Source of the DNA: a virus
DNA length: 21,119 nucleotides
Virus record (IMG/VR): IMGVR_UViG_3300027797_000175
Location: 1-21,119 of that record
Direction: 5' to 3' (one strand)
Position 1 is the first letter of the stretch, and each line of letters opens with the position of its first letter. The position numbers were made by a program, and so were the translations under genes. Shown piece after piece: positions 1 through 5,900 of this stretch. A model generated the notes under the pieces. The model saw nothing but the letters and a program-made list of their open reading frames with translations. It had not been told where the DNA came from and did no database searches.

Positions 1-21
1 CGTCTTGCCACCCATGGGACC

Positions 22-106
22 CCCCTGTATCTAGATTCTATCTATAGCTTAGATTATATATATACTTAGATACTGTCTAGATACAGCTTGTATCTAAATA
101 CAGGGG
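22..106. repeat. AT-rich island with inverted repeat and palindromic TATCTAGATAC sites
   Basis: The outer arms 22-36 and 92-106 are inverted copies that match at 14 of 15 positions (CCCCTGTATCTAGAT against ATCTAAATACAGGGG). Inside, 71-86 and 88-103 repeat the same TCTAGATACAG-type half sites. Compared with the 16-bp palindrome CTGTATCTAGATACAG, the sites at 25-40, 71-86 and 88-103 match 13, 12 and 14 positions. A 15/16 copy occurs far away at 10540-10555. The array could bind a phage repressor or initiator, or be a DNA-unwinding element. Confidence 0.6.
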
Positions 107-387
107 AATTATAACCGGTGGTGCAGGATCTTGCTCACTTTTGATGACGGCGGCTACCGGACAGGGTGATGGACACCTTTTGGGCCTGCGTCTGTGACAG
201 GGTACCAACCACACCACCGCATGCGCGGAGCACAGACCCCCATCCCCCCCTAGGCAAATGATCTGAGTTTCCGGCGGCTCATCACATAACCTGTCTTATC
301 GGAACCACTGTGCTGACCCTGGGGCTCCAAGGATCAGGTGGTGACGACCGGGGTGCTTGGGACATGGAGAGAGGACGGTTGTTACCC

Positions 388-425
388 CTTGATCCTGGCA
401 CCTTGAGCCCTGGTCTTGAGCCCTG
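388..425. repeat. Short direct repeats (CTTGAnCCTG type)
   Basis: CTTGATCCTGG starts at 388, CTTGAGCCCTGG at 402 and CTTGAGCCCTG at 415, spaced 14 and 13 bases apart. A related CTTGACCCTG starts at 486, inside the promoter spacer. The near-helical spacing looks iteron-like, but the units are short and partly resemble the -35 and upstream elements of this phage's promoters, so chance or decayed promoters remain possible. Confidence 0.35.
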
Positions 426-473
426 TCCACCACCACCTCAATGCCGGCACAGCAGCCACCACCTGGCACCCTG

Positions 474-502
474 TTGACGGCAGCCCTTGACCCTGTTAAG
501 GT
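474..502 (+). promoter_or_regulatory. Sigma70-type promoter for the early rightward genes
   Basis: A -35 TTGACG (474-479), a 17-base spacer and a -10 TAAGGT (497-502) are visible. The bases just before the -10 read ACCCTGT, giving a TGn extended -10 element that recurs at 10411-10425 (minus), 10453-10464 and 10843-10854. Transcription would begin near 509, leaving a leader of about 38 bases before the gene at 547. Confidence 0.55.
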
Positions 503-509
503 GATGTCA

Positions 510-528
510 GACGAGCCATGCTCTCGTC
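510..528 (+). promoter_or_regulatory. Leader hairpin before the first early gene
   Basis: GACGAG (510-515) pairs with CTCGTC (523-528) across a 7-base loop, at the predicted 5' end of the transcript and 18 bases before the start codon at 547. It is the weakest and first member of a series of leader hairpins on this strand. Confidence 0.45.
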
Positions 529-546
529 CAAACTGGAGGTGTAACA

Positions 547-909
547 ATGAACGAAGCCAAGCAGGCAGAACTGCTCCCGACGATGCCGGAGAAGGATCTG
601 ACCAAGTTGATCAAGCGCCTTGAGGCTCAGGTTTCCGACCTGGAGAACTCGATCTCTTCCTACCAGATCAACATCACCGTTGCCGGAGCCCAGAAGGAAC
701 TCGACTGGAACAAGGCGATGAACCCGCACTACAACCTCACCATCACAGCCGAAGAACTGGCTCTCCGGAATCAGCAGCGCTACGGCAAGACCAACCAGAC
801 CCGGATGGCGAAGTTGATCACCAAGACCCGCCGGCTCAACGCAGCCCGGGAAGAGGTGGGCAAGCGCAACCGCCAGGTCATCTTCGGCAGCCGGGAGTCA
901 CTGGCTTGA
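547..909 (+). CDS. Hypothetical protein, coiled-coil, 120 aa
   Basis: First gene of the early rightward region. The ATG follows a good ribosome binding site (GGAGGTG about 7 bases upstream). Residues about 15-42 form a charged heptad-like stretch suggesting a short coiled coil, and the C-terminal third is rich in arginine and lysine (TRMAKLITKTRR and onward), so nucleic acid binding is possible. I recognise no family. Its place directly behind the early promoter and a leader hairpin suggests early expression, a position often held in phages by host-takeover or anti-defence proteins. That role is inference only. Confidence 0.75.
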   Translation: MNEAKQAELLPTMPEKDLTKLIKRLEAQVSDLENSISSYQINITVAGAQKELDWNKAMNPHYNLTITAEELALRNQQRYGKTNQTRMAKLITKTRRLNAAREEVGKRNRQVIFGSRESLA

Positions 910-941
910 CGACCGGCTCAACAACCTGTAAGGTGGTCTCA

Positions 942-964
942 GCCAGGGGCACTTCGCCCCTGGC
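942..964 (+). promoter_or_regulatory. Leader hairpin H1 (9-bp stem, 5-nt loop)
   Basis: Arms GCCAGGGGC (942-950) and GCCCCTGGC (956-964) pair perfectly around loop ACTTC. The stem ends exactly 25 bases before the ATG at 990, just upstream of a GAGGAGGG ribosome binding site. There is no T-run after it, so it is not an intrinsic terminator. It has covarying relatives at 1860-1882 and 2550-2572. Confidence 0.7.
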
Positions 965-989
965 AGACCGGACAGACGAGGAGGGCACC

Positions 990-1841
990 ATGACCGAGGC
1001 ACAGAAGGCGATCAAGGATCTCGAGGAGAAACTGGAGGCGCTCAAGGCAGGCAAGGAGTACCGGGTCACCGTGACCTACGGCGACGGCGAGGATCTCGTC
1101 TCCTACGACGAGACCTGGCTCCTGGCGCTCAACACCTTGACCGGGTGGCGCGACGACGAGGTCGGCGACGACTTCTACAAGTCCCACTGGGAGTATCTCC
1201 GGGCTTGGAATGCCGACTCGGCAAATGCCGGCAAGTCGTTCCTGGTCGAGATCTTCAACCTCTTGGAGGCAGACCTCATGGACACCCCGATGGTCGGGTC
1301 GGTCACCATTGAGTTCATCGGCGAAGGCACCGGGCTGATTCCCGGGCAGAAGGAGGAGAACATGACCAAGGACACCGGTAGCAACTGCGAGGGGACACAG
1401 GTCTTCCTCACCGAGATCCTGACGACCGGCTCCGGTCGAGTCAGCACCCTGGGGACGAGCCTCAACGAGGTGGTGGCTGCCTCGTTCATCCTGGTCAAGG
1501 ATGAGGTCGGCTTCCCCGACCGGGATCTCCGCAGCCTCGCCGCTGATGCCGTCAATGCCGGCGACACCGACCTGGCTCGTGACCTTCTTGGTGAGGTCAC
1601 CTGCGAGAGCGAGGAGGTCGCCTTCGGCGACATCGCCCTTGCCTACCAGGTTCACGTCGGCTGCGACTGCTCGCCGGAGCAGCGCGAGGTTGAGCCATCA
1701 GACCTGCCAGGCGGCTGCCCGGAGTGCGAGATGATCGGCTCCTGGTCAGCGATCACGGACGAGGTCTGGTACTGCGAGGCTTGCGGTCACCAGTCCGGCG
1801 ACGCCGGCGACGACGCGCCGGTCTCGACCGACCTGGTCTGA
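990..1841 (+). CDS. Acidic early protein with C-terminal zinc ribbon, 283 aa
   Basis: The start at ATG 990 is chosen because it has a strong GAGGAGGG ribosome binding site; the frame is open back to a TTG at 906 but without such a site. The protein is strongly acidic. Residues 1-20 are a short charged helix. The C-terminal part carries paired cysteines: C225/C227, then C243-x2-C246 and C262-x2-C265, separated by 15 residues, a typical zinc-ribbon arrangement. The tail after it is Asp/Ala-rich. The middle is not recognised and may contain two domains, since an internal Met sits near residue 125 after a GGAGGAG-like stretch (about 1353), where an internal start could be possible. Function is unknown; the ribbon suggests nucleic acid or protein binding. 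Confidence 0.75.
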   Translation: MTEAQKAIKDLEEKLEALKAGKEYRVTVTYGDGEDLVSYDETWLLALNTLTGWRDDEVGDDFYKSHWEYLRAWNADSANAGKSFLVEIFNLLEADLMDTPMVGSVTIEFIGEGTGLIPGQKEENMTKDTGSNCEGTQVFLTEILTTGSGRVSTLGTSLNEVVAASFILVKDEVGFPDRDLRSLAADAVNAGDTDLARDLLGEVTCESEEVAFGDIALAYQVHVGCDCSPEQREVEPSDLPGGCPECEMIGSWSAITDEVWYCEACGHQSGDAGDDAPVSTDLV

Positions 1842-1859
1842 AAGTACTTCTCAGCCGGA

Positions 1860-1882
1860 GCCCGGGGCGCTGTGCCCCGGGC
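1860..1882 (+). promoter_or_regulatory. Leader hairpin H2 (9-bp stem, GCTGT loop)
   Basis: Arms GCCCGGGGC (1860-1868) and GCCCCGGGC (1874-1882) pair perfectly around loop GCTGT. The stem ends 25 bases before the ATG at 1908, the same spacing as H1. Its loop is identical to that of H3, and the sequence between stem and start shares GCAGCAAGGAGG with H3. No T-run follows. Confidence 0.75.
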
Positions 1883-1907
1883 AGGCAGAGGCAGCAAGGA
1901 GGCAACC

Positions 1908-2234
1908 ATGTGGAGTGACACCTGCAAGATCTCGATCAATCAGCACATCCCTAACTACCGGCTTGAGGGTCGCAGCACCGGTCACTGCGGCAAGCCGGCG
2001 AGCCACATCTGGACGAAGACCAAGGAGGAGACCGGCAAATCCTGGCGCACCCGCAACACCGGGCTCACCGCTGTCGGCACGCAGGTGCCGGTCTGCAAGC
2101 GCCATGCCGGCATCGTCACCAAATCCCGCAACTCGCAGGACTGGCGGGTCTGGTACATGATCTGGACGCTGAGCCACGACGAGGCAGTCTTGGCACCTGT
2201 AGAGCCGGCAGCAACGCCGGCGCCAGTCAAGTAG
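1908..2234 (+). CDS. Hypothetical protein, 108 aa, possible metal-binding Cys/His
   Basis: The ATG at 1908 follows AAGGAGG by 6 bases; the frame is open further upstream through the leader hairpin, which argues against an earlier start. The protein contains C6, H26-C27 and C63-H66, which could form one metal site. It has several tryptophans around residues 35-90 (IWTKTKE, SWRTRNTG, RVWYMIW) and a proline/alanine-rich tail. I do not recognise a family. It lies between the zinc-ribbon protein and another small unknown gene in the early cluster. Confidence 0.7.
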   Translation: MWSDTCKISINQHIPNYRLEGRSTGHCGKPASHIWTKTKEETGKSWRTRNTGLTAVGTQVPVCKRHAGIVTKSRNSQDWRVWYMIWTLSHDEAVLAPVEPAATPAPVK

Positions 2235-2248
2235 AGAGGAGAGCAATC

Positions 2249-2524
2249 ATGGCAATGAGCAAGAAGGATTACATCAAACTGGCGACCCTGGGGTCAGCCC
2301 GGGCAGAGGTGACTTCCGAGCTGAAGAAGGCAAAGAGCCTTGGTGGTCTGACCCTGGGCGACCGGGATCATCAACTGATTGAGGAGGTGCTTGCCAAGGT
2401 CAACGCGATCTATGCAGCCCGGATCATGTGGATCCTGGCGACCGACAACGAGCGCTTTGACTCCTACCGGTTCTCGGTGGCTTGGGGTCAGGCATCGTTC
2501 AAGGAGGTGCCGGTTGACAAGTAG
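2249..2524 (+). CDS. Hypothetical protein, 91 aa
   Basis: The ATG at 2249 is preceded by GAGAGGAGAG with suitable spacing; a second in-frame ATG two codons later is an alternative start. The gap to the upstream gene is only 14 bases, so the two are probably cotranscribed. Residues about 6-55 are predicted helical and charged; residues 60-91 look mixed and aromatic. No family is recognised. Confidence 0.7.
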   Translation: MAMSKKDYIKLATLGSARAEVTSELKKAKSLGGLTLGDRDHQLIEEVLAKVNAIYAARIMWILATDNERFDSYRFSVAWGQASFKEVPVDK

Positions 2525-2549
2525 GGCGGCAACCTTTAGGATGGTCGTA

Positions 2550-2572
2550 GCAGGGGGCGCTGTGCCCCCTGC
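2550..2572 (+). promoter_or_regulatory. Leader hairpin H3 (9-bp stem, GCTGT loop)
   Basis: Arms GCAGGGGGC (2550-2558) and GCCCCCTGC (2564-2572) pair perfectly around loop GCTGT, ending 22 bases before the ATG at 2595. Relative to H2 the stem has changed at paired positions while pairing is kept, which supports a selected RNA structure. It heads the chain of overlapping genes that runs to 4954. Confidence 0.75.
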
Positions 2573-2594
2573 CGGCAGCAGCAAGGAGGACACC

Positions 2595-2759
2595 ATGAGC
2601 ATGGAAGAGATCATGAGAGGCAGGCACTTCGCTACGGCTCTCGGCATTGAGGTGGTCGTCATCGGGACGTCACCGGCGACCGAGAAGGCGATCAGCCGGG
2701 CCGTTGAGACCGGCGCAATCACCGAGGTGGTGGAAGAGGAAGAGGAGGTTTCAAAGTGA
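2595..2759 (+). CDS. Small acidic protein, 54 aa
   Basis: The ATG at 2595 follows AAGGAGG by 6 bases and sits behind leader hairpin H3. The short protein has a hydrophobic core strand (IEVVVIGTS) and ends in a run of glutamates (VVEEEEEVSK). The frame in which it is read is open further upstream, but only this start has a ribosome binding site. Its stop overlaps the GTG of the next gene by four bases (GTGA), indicating translational coupling. No family is recognised. Confidence 0.65.
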   Translation: MSMEEIMRGRHFATALGIEVVVIGTSPATEKAISRAVETGAITEVVEEEEEVSK

Positions 2760-2992
2760 GCAACGAGACAGCAGGGTACGTAACGGCAGAGGAGTTGAGC
2801 CAGGTGGCGCCAGTGCATGGCGACTCCCGGATCATCATCTCGTACGACAAGGAGACGGTGGAGGGTGTCGTACGTAAGGAAATCACCGACGCCCAGTACG
2901 AGGCGATCAAGAAGCTCGTTGAGAATGACGATGCGCTTTGGCAGCACCTGTTTGACGTGGTCGAGCAGGTAGGAGAGGAGGTCATCAAGTGA
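2756..2992 (+). CDS. Small acidic protein, 78 aa
   Basis: Starts with GTG inside a GTGA overlap with the gene before it; the GAGGAGG stretch encoding the upstream glutamate run doubles as its ribosome binding site. The protein is acidic, with predicted strands around residues 22-40 (RIIISYDKETVEGVV) and a helix at 44-75. It ends in another GTGA overlap with the next gene. No family is recognised; the compact coupling suggests fixed ratios with its neighbours. Confidence 0.7.
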   Translation: MSNETAGYVTAEELSQVAPVHGDSRIIISYDKETVEGVVRKEITDAQYEAIKKLVENDDALWQHLFDVVEQVGEEVIK

Positions 2993-3249
2993 GCGAGGAG
3001 CAGCGAGAGATCAAGAGCAGGGATCAGATCGACCTGCGTCATGTGAGCGACCGGCTTACACTCATCCAGGATGAGATCAAGTTCTTGGGGCAGATTGTCG
3101 GAGCTCACAACGCCGACCTGCCGGAGCATTACTTCGGTGGCGACTACTCGCACTGCGTCTTCCAGGTGCTGTACAAGGACATCGCCGATCTCGTAGTGGC
3201 TGCCGGTCGCCTTGACCGGAAGGCAAAGAAGTTGAAGGAGACATTCTAA
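2989..3249 (+). CDS. Hypothetical protein, 86 aa
   Basis: GTG start within a GTGA overlap, with GAGAGGAGG upstream. The chain is mostly helical and charged, with an aromatic patch in the middle (EHYFGGDYSHCVFQVLY, residues about 43-60) and a basic C-terminus (LDRKAKKLKETF). The stop TAA shares a base with the ATG of the next gene. No family is recognised. Confidence 0.7.
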   Translation: MSEEQREIKSRDQIDLRHVSDRLTLIQDEIKFLGQIVGAHNADLPEHYFGGDYSHCVFQVLYKDIADLVVAAGRLDRKAKKLKETF

Positions 3250-3623
3250 TGAGCGACAAACTAGTCAAGAACATTCTCAAGAACGGTGGCGGCACCTACA
3301 ACGCAGCAACCCTGCACGAGATCTTCCCCGACGACCGGGGCGGGTACTGGGTAGGAGCCATTAAGGGCAGCGCCCTTGTCATTACTGCCGACCGGGTAGC
3401 CGACCTGAGCGACCTGACGCTGACGAGCCTGATCCAGGGGATCTCAGCTCGCTACGGTGTCAGCAATGTCGGTGCCTGGGTTGACGAGTTTGGTGACATC
3501 CACCTTGATCCGAGCCTCTGGATGCCGGATCGAGAGGGTGCCCTCCGCCTCGGATACGCAAACAAGCAGCGCTCCATCTGGGACATTGCGGCGGGAGAGG
3601 CCATCTCCCTGGAGGTAAACTGA
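3249..3623 (+). CDS. Hypothetical protein, 124 aa
   Basis: The ATG at 3249 overlaps the preceding stop (TAATG), with AAGGAG upstream. The sequence alternates strands and short helices and has several Gly/Asp turns (DDRGGYWVGAIKGSALVI), which suggests a small globular alpha/beta protein. It ends in TGATG, the ATG being the start of a small membrane protein. I do not recognise the fold or role. Confidence 0.7.
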   Translation: MSDKLVKNILKNGGGTYNAATLHEIFPDDRGGYWVGAIKGSALVITADRVADLSDLTLTSLIQGISARYGVSNVGAWVDEFGDIHLDPSLWMPDREGALRLGYANKQRSIWDIAAGEAISLEVN

Positions 3624-3799
3624 TGAAGAAGAAGATTCTTTTGGCGGCATGGGGGCTCTTCGTGCTCGACATGCTCATCTTTTCCGCCGCCGAGGGCAGC
3701 GACCCGGCAGCTACCGGGTACATGGTCTTGGCAGCAATCGGTGCGAGCCTGGTGACGTTCCTCGTCATCTTGACCGAGGTAAACAATGAAGGGATCTGA
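3623..3799 (+). CDS. Small two-helix membrane protein, 58 aa
   Basis: This short gene starts at ATG 3623 in a TGATG overlap, with GGAGGTAAAC just upstream. The translation begins MKKKILLAAWGLF, has a hydrophobic segment at about 5-22 and a second at about 33-52, joined by a short acidic loop (AAEGSDPAATG). It looks like an inner-membrane hairpin with a positive N-terminus. It overlaps the next gene by 14 bases. Function is unknown; phage early membrane microproteins can alter host membrane or exclusion functions, but that is inference here. Confidence 0.7.
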   Translation: MKKKILLAAWGLFVLDMLIFSAAEGSDPAATGYMVLAAIGASLVTFLVILTEVNNEGI

Positions 3800-4028
3800 C
3801 GCCGAGATCATCGTAGTGATGGGCGACGGGTCAGTCTCAATCTCAGCGCCGTCCCGTCCCTGGGGGAACCGGGGGCGGGAGGCGCTCGAGCAGGTAACCG
3901 GAGAAGGGGGAGAGCACGTGATGATTATTATCAAGAGCCAGGCACATGCCCTGGCGCTGATTGCAGCGATGCGATCTGATGGCCTGGCAGTAAAGGTGTA
4001 CGGGAGGACTGAAGATGATAAGAGATAG
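3786..4028 (+). CDS. Hypothetical protein, 80 aa
   Basis: Starts at ATG 3786 inside the end of the membrane microprotein, with a GAGG site upstream. Two hydrophobic strand-like stretches (AEIIVVMGDGSVSI near the start, HVMIIIKSQAHALALIAAM in the middle) surround a Gly/Arg-rich loop. The pattern suggests a small alpha/beta fold. It overlaps the next gene by 14 bases. No family is recognised. Confidence 0.65.
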   Translation: MKGSDAEIIVVMGDGSVSISAPSRPWGNRGREALEQVTGEGGEHVMIIIKSQAHALALIAAMRSDGLAVKVYGRTEDDKR

Positions 4029-4278
4029 CCTCCGGCAACGAGACGCCGAGCGTCTTGAGCAGATGGTAGAGGATGCGACCCGGCTCATGGAGGAGAACGG
4101 GCACAAGCTCGGAGCCTGGGATGAGGACACGTTCAGCTCGAGAGTGGCGGCATGCGTCAGGTGTGGTGTGACGGTGGGGGCAGATGCCGACCCCCTCTTG
4201 ACAAGGCAGATCGGGGACTTTAAGATGGAGTCAGGGATCAATTCCGCAGGGATTGACCAGAAGTGTAGGGGGTTCTAA
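4015..4278 (+). CDS. Small probable zinc-binding protein, 87 aa
   Basis: ATG at 4015, with GGGAGGACTG upstream. An N-terminal acidic helix (residues 4-29) is followed by H30, then C47-x2-C50 (CVRCG) and a lone C84. The order His, CxxC, Cys with the ACVRCG knuckle resembles small zinc-binding proteins frequent in phage early regions. The stop overlaps the next ATG (TAATG). The exact function is not known. Confidence 0.7.
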   Translation: MIRDSLRQRDAERLEQMVEDATRLMEENGHKLGAWDEDTFSSRVAACVRCGVTVGADADPLLTRQIGDFKMESGINSAGIDQKCRGF

Positions 4279-4676
4279 TGGCACGAGAATACGTCAAGGA
4301 ACTGGAGTGCTCAGTCGAGGTGAACCGGGAGGAGCTCTTTAAAACGGTCTGGCTAAACGACTTTACCGAGGCAGTTGTGGCTATCCTCCGACATCCGGAG
4401 CAGGACATGGCGCATGGCCTGGAGACCGTCTCAGAGCGCGTAGACGAGGAGATGACCCGGTGGTGCTTGCTACCGGTAGCACCGACCGACTTCGAGCGCC
4501 AGTGCGTAGCCACCGAGGTAGGCAACTGGCTCCACGAGCGAGCTGAGGAGTACTACGGGGTCGGCATGTTTAAGACCCCGGGGGTTGAGGTTGTCTCAGA
4601 GCCCCTCATCCTAGCCTCGCTTGGCCAGGTGGTCTGGTCTGAGATCGCTGACGCTGCAATTAGGGGGGCACTATAA
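4278..4676 (+). CDS. Hypothetical acidic protein, 132 aa
   Basis: ATG 4278 in a TAATG overlap. The protein is acidic and mostly helical, with strands at the start (YVKELECSVEV). It resembles no family I know. The last codons overlap the next gene's ATG (TAATG), keeping the coupled chain intact. Two cysteines (in WCLLPV and RQCVATE) do not form an obvious motif. Confidence 0.7.
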   Translation: MAREYVKELECSVEVNREELFKTVWLNDFTEAVVAILRHPEQDMAHGLETVSERVDEEMTRWCLLPVAPTDFERQCVATEVGNWLHERAEEYYGVGMFKTPGVEVVSEPLILASLGQVVWSEIADAAIRGAL

Positions 4677-4954
4677 TGAAGGCGCAGGACTACATGGATG
4701 GCCGGGTATTAATTTCCCGGGACGACTATAAGCGGCTTCTCCAGGTCGAGGTGATGCTCAACAAGCGCAACCTCCAGGTCAAGAAGCTCGCGGTAGCCCT
4801 GACAGAGGCCAGTGCCGGGATGATGAAAGCCCTTACTAATGGCAGTGGGGTCACTGCCTATCATTATGAATCCGGAGTCCGGGATGGCATCAAGAAGGCG
4901 CTCGAGATCACCGGCGCCGAGCCGGAGAAGGAGGACGACGGCCTACCGTTTTAG
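4676..4954 (+). CDS. Small protein with SSB-type C-terminal tip, 92 aa
   Basis: Last gene of the coupled chain, starting at ATG 4676 in a TAATG overlap. Residues 1-60 are helical with basic stretches (LNKRNLQVKKLAVALTEA). The last residues read EKEDDGLPF: an acidic run followed by LPF at the extreme C-terminus, as in bacterial SSB proteins (DDDIPF or DDDLPF), whose tip docks many replication and repair enzymes. The phage's own SSB at 7169-7513 ends in NDNLPF. There is no OB fold here, so this is not an SSB; it may bind SSB-partner proteins or the helicase/primase machinery. That is inference from the tail. Confidence 0.7.
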   Translation: MKAQDYMDGRVLISRDDYKRLLQVEVMLNKRNLQVKKLAVALTEASAGMMKALTNGSGVTAYHYESGVRDGIKKALEITGAEPEKEDDGLPF

Positions 4955-4964
4955 TGACATGGCA

Positions 4965-4986
4965 ATTGTTACAGTATTGTAACAAT
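4965..4986. promoter_or_regulatory. 22-bp palindromic operator candidate
   Basis: ATTGTTACA (4965-4973) and TGTAACAAT (4978-4986) are perfect inverted 9-mers separated by GTAT. The site lies 19 bases upstream of the -35 box of the strongest promoter in the window. No T-run follows, so it is not a terminator. Its symmetry and position fit a dimeric activator or repressor site. Confidence 0.6.
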
Positions 4987-5005
4987 CCCTGGATTTGAGC
5001 ACGAC

Positions 5006-5034
5006 TTGACAAAACCGAAAGTACTCGTTATACT
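5006..5034 (+). promoter_or_regulatory. Strong sigma70 promoter
   Basis: TTGACA (5006-5011), exactly 17 bases, TATACT (5029-5034): a near-perfect housekeeping promoter. Transcription would start near 5041 and read the genes at 5094 and 5588, ending at the terminator 5901-5928. A short hairpin (CCCGG 5059-5063 with CCGGG 5069-5073) sits in the leader. It lacks the ACCCTG element of the other promoters here. Confidence 0.85.
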
Positions 5035-5093
5035 TGTATCAGAGCACAAAGCTCCCGACCCGGCGGTTCCGGGGGGTTAACATAGGAGGAACT

Positions 5094-5534
5094 ATGAAGG
5101 CCAAGAAGATGACGATCCGGGAGATGATCGCCTATAGGAACCGGGCTCTGAAGTCAGAGATCGGCCATCTAGCCAAGGGTCGCCGTAGCCTTAAGAGGAA
5201 GTATACCGGTGAACGACTTGAGCTGGCACTCAAGAGCCTTGATCTCTATAAGCTCCGTTGCACAATCAACCGGGACATCTCAGTAGTCAGGCTTCGTATC
5301 GGTCTCCTTGTTAAGGCCGGCAAGCCACAGAGCCGGAAGCTGAATAGCGAGATGAAGATCCTCCAGTACAAGTTGAGTGAGACAATCCGGGAGGCAGACT
5401 TTACCGACTGCAAGAAGGCAGTCCTAGATGGTAGCCATGAGCACATGGTTCTCTCGTTCAGCACTCTAGGGTTCCACAAGGTGAGCTGCAAGTTTGGCCT
5501 GCCGGTCAGCGAGAAGGCTCCGGTCAAGGCGTAG
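5094..5534 (+). CDS. Basic hypothetical protein, 146 aa
   Basis: Start set at ATG 5094, 4 bases after AGGAGGA; the frame extends upstream to a TTG, but that codon overlaps the -10 box and lies before the expected transcript start. The protein is strongly basic (KAKKMTIREM, KGRRSLKRKY), largely helical up to about residue 105, followed by a compact mixed region containing C103, H112/H114 and C129. High positive charge suggests DNA or RNA binding. It is the first gene behind the strongest promoter, so high early expression is likely. No family is recognised. Confidence 0.75.
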   Translation: MKAKKMTIREMIAYRNRALKSEIGHLAKGRRSLKRKYTGERLELALKSLDLYKLRCTINRDISVVRLRIGLLVKAGKPQSRKLNSEMKILQYKLSETIREADFTDCKKAVLDGSHEHMVLSFSTLGFHKVSCKFGLPVSEKAPVKA

Positions 5535-5545
5535 TCAACGATAGT

Positions 5546-5573
5546 GGGGAGCTGGCCAGTGTGCCGGCTCCCC
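5546..5573 (+). promoter_or_regulatory. Leader hairpin H4 (11-bp stem)
   Basis: GGGGAGCTGGC (5546-5556) pairs with GCCGGCTCCCC (5563-5573) with one T:G wobble, loop CAGTGT. It ends 14 bases before the ATG at 5588 and directly before the GGAGG ribosome binding site, the same architecture as H1-H3. No T-run follows. Confidence 0.65.
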
Positions 5574-5587
5574 GGAATGGAGGTTCT

Positions 5588-5833
5588 ATGGAAGTCGAGA
5601 TCCTAAAGCCATCAAAGTGGGAGAACGCAGATCTCCATGGCGACTGCCCGGTATGCGGCAAGTACGTTGACAAGATCAAGGCCGGCGAGCTAGCTCCCTG
5701 CTTTGAGTGGCAGCGAGTGAGCTTTGATACCGGCAACTCGACAACCAAGTCGGGATGCCTGGGATGTGGTGGAGAAATTGAACCGACTGGCAAGCGAGGT
5801 CGACCACCGGTGCGATGCGAGGCATGCCGCTGA
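5588..5833 (+). CDS. Small zinc-finger protein, 81 aa
   Basis: ATG 5588 follows GGAGG by 5 bases and leader hairpin H4. Cysteines occur as C20-x2-C23 (CPVCG), C38, C57-x2-C60 (CLGCG) and C77-x2-C80 at the C-terminus, within GKRGRPPVRCEACR. The paired knuckles suggest two zinc sites; the RGRPP stretch before the last CxxC is a motif seen in many small phage and bacterial zinc proteins. Likely nucleic acid binding, perhaps a regulator. It is the last gene before the terminator at 5901. Confidence 0.75.
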   Translation: MEVEILKPSKWENADLHGDCPVCGKYVDKIKAGELAPCFEWQRVSFDTGNSTTKSGCLGCGGEIEPTGKRGRPPVRCEACR

Positions 5834-5900
5834 TACTGCACGCAGCATGAGGAGCTGCTAGCGTTATCAACCGACCGGGTTTCCTCCTACCTGGTCTCCG

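Larger units (their letters stand above)
1..546. other. Noncoding control region, candidate replication origin or regulatory hub
   Basis: No convincing gene lies in these 546 bases. The left part is a strikingly AT-rich island inside otherwise GC-rich DNA, built from near-palindromic TATCTAGATA-type units (described separately). At 190-237 an inverted repeat (GTCTGTG at 190-196, CACAGAC at 231-237) encloses a small CCGC/GCGG hairpin at 218-229, so this segment could fold as RNA or cruciform. Around 388-425 there are short direct repeats of CTTGAnCCTG type. A promoter at 474-502 points right toward the first gene. AT-rich DNA, palindromes and short direct repeats together fit a phage origin or an early control region, but no origin-binding protein is identified, so this is inference. 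Confidence 0.5.

Noticed and set aside
169-261. Thirty-codon frame beginning at ATG 169 after ACAGGGTG
   Set aside because: Proline-rich, low-quality product crossing the inverted repeat at 190-237, with a poor ribosome binding site.
388-425. Short direct repeats as a CRISPR array
   Set aside because: Units are about 11 bases with 2-3 base gaps and no spacers. The Cas4-like gene at 9667 has no cas1 or cas2 neighbours.
296-623. Open frames of 60-83 codons in the left noncoding region on both strands
   Set aside because: They lack ribosome binding sites, overlap the promoter and leader hairpin or the next gene, and show no protein-like pattern.
939-1655. Long open frame of 238 codons on the minus strand
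   Set aside because: It lies opposite the zinc-ribbon gene at 990-1841, which has a strong ribosome binding site and leader hairpin. The minus frame has no such signals and arises from GC-biased codon use.
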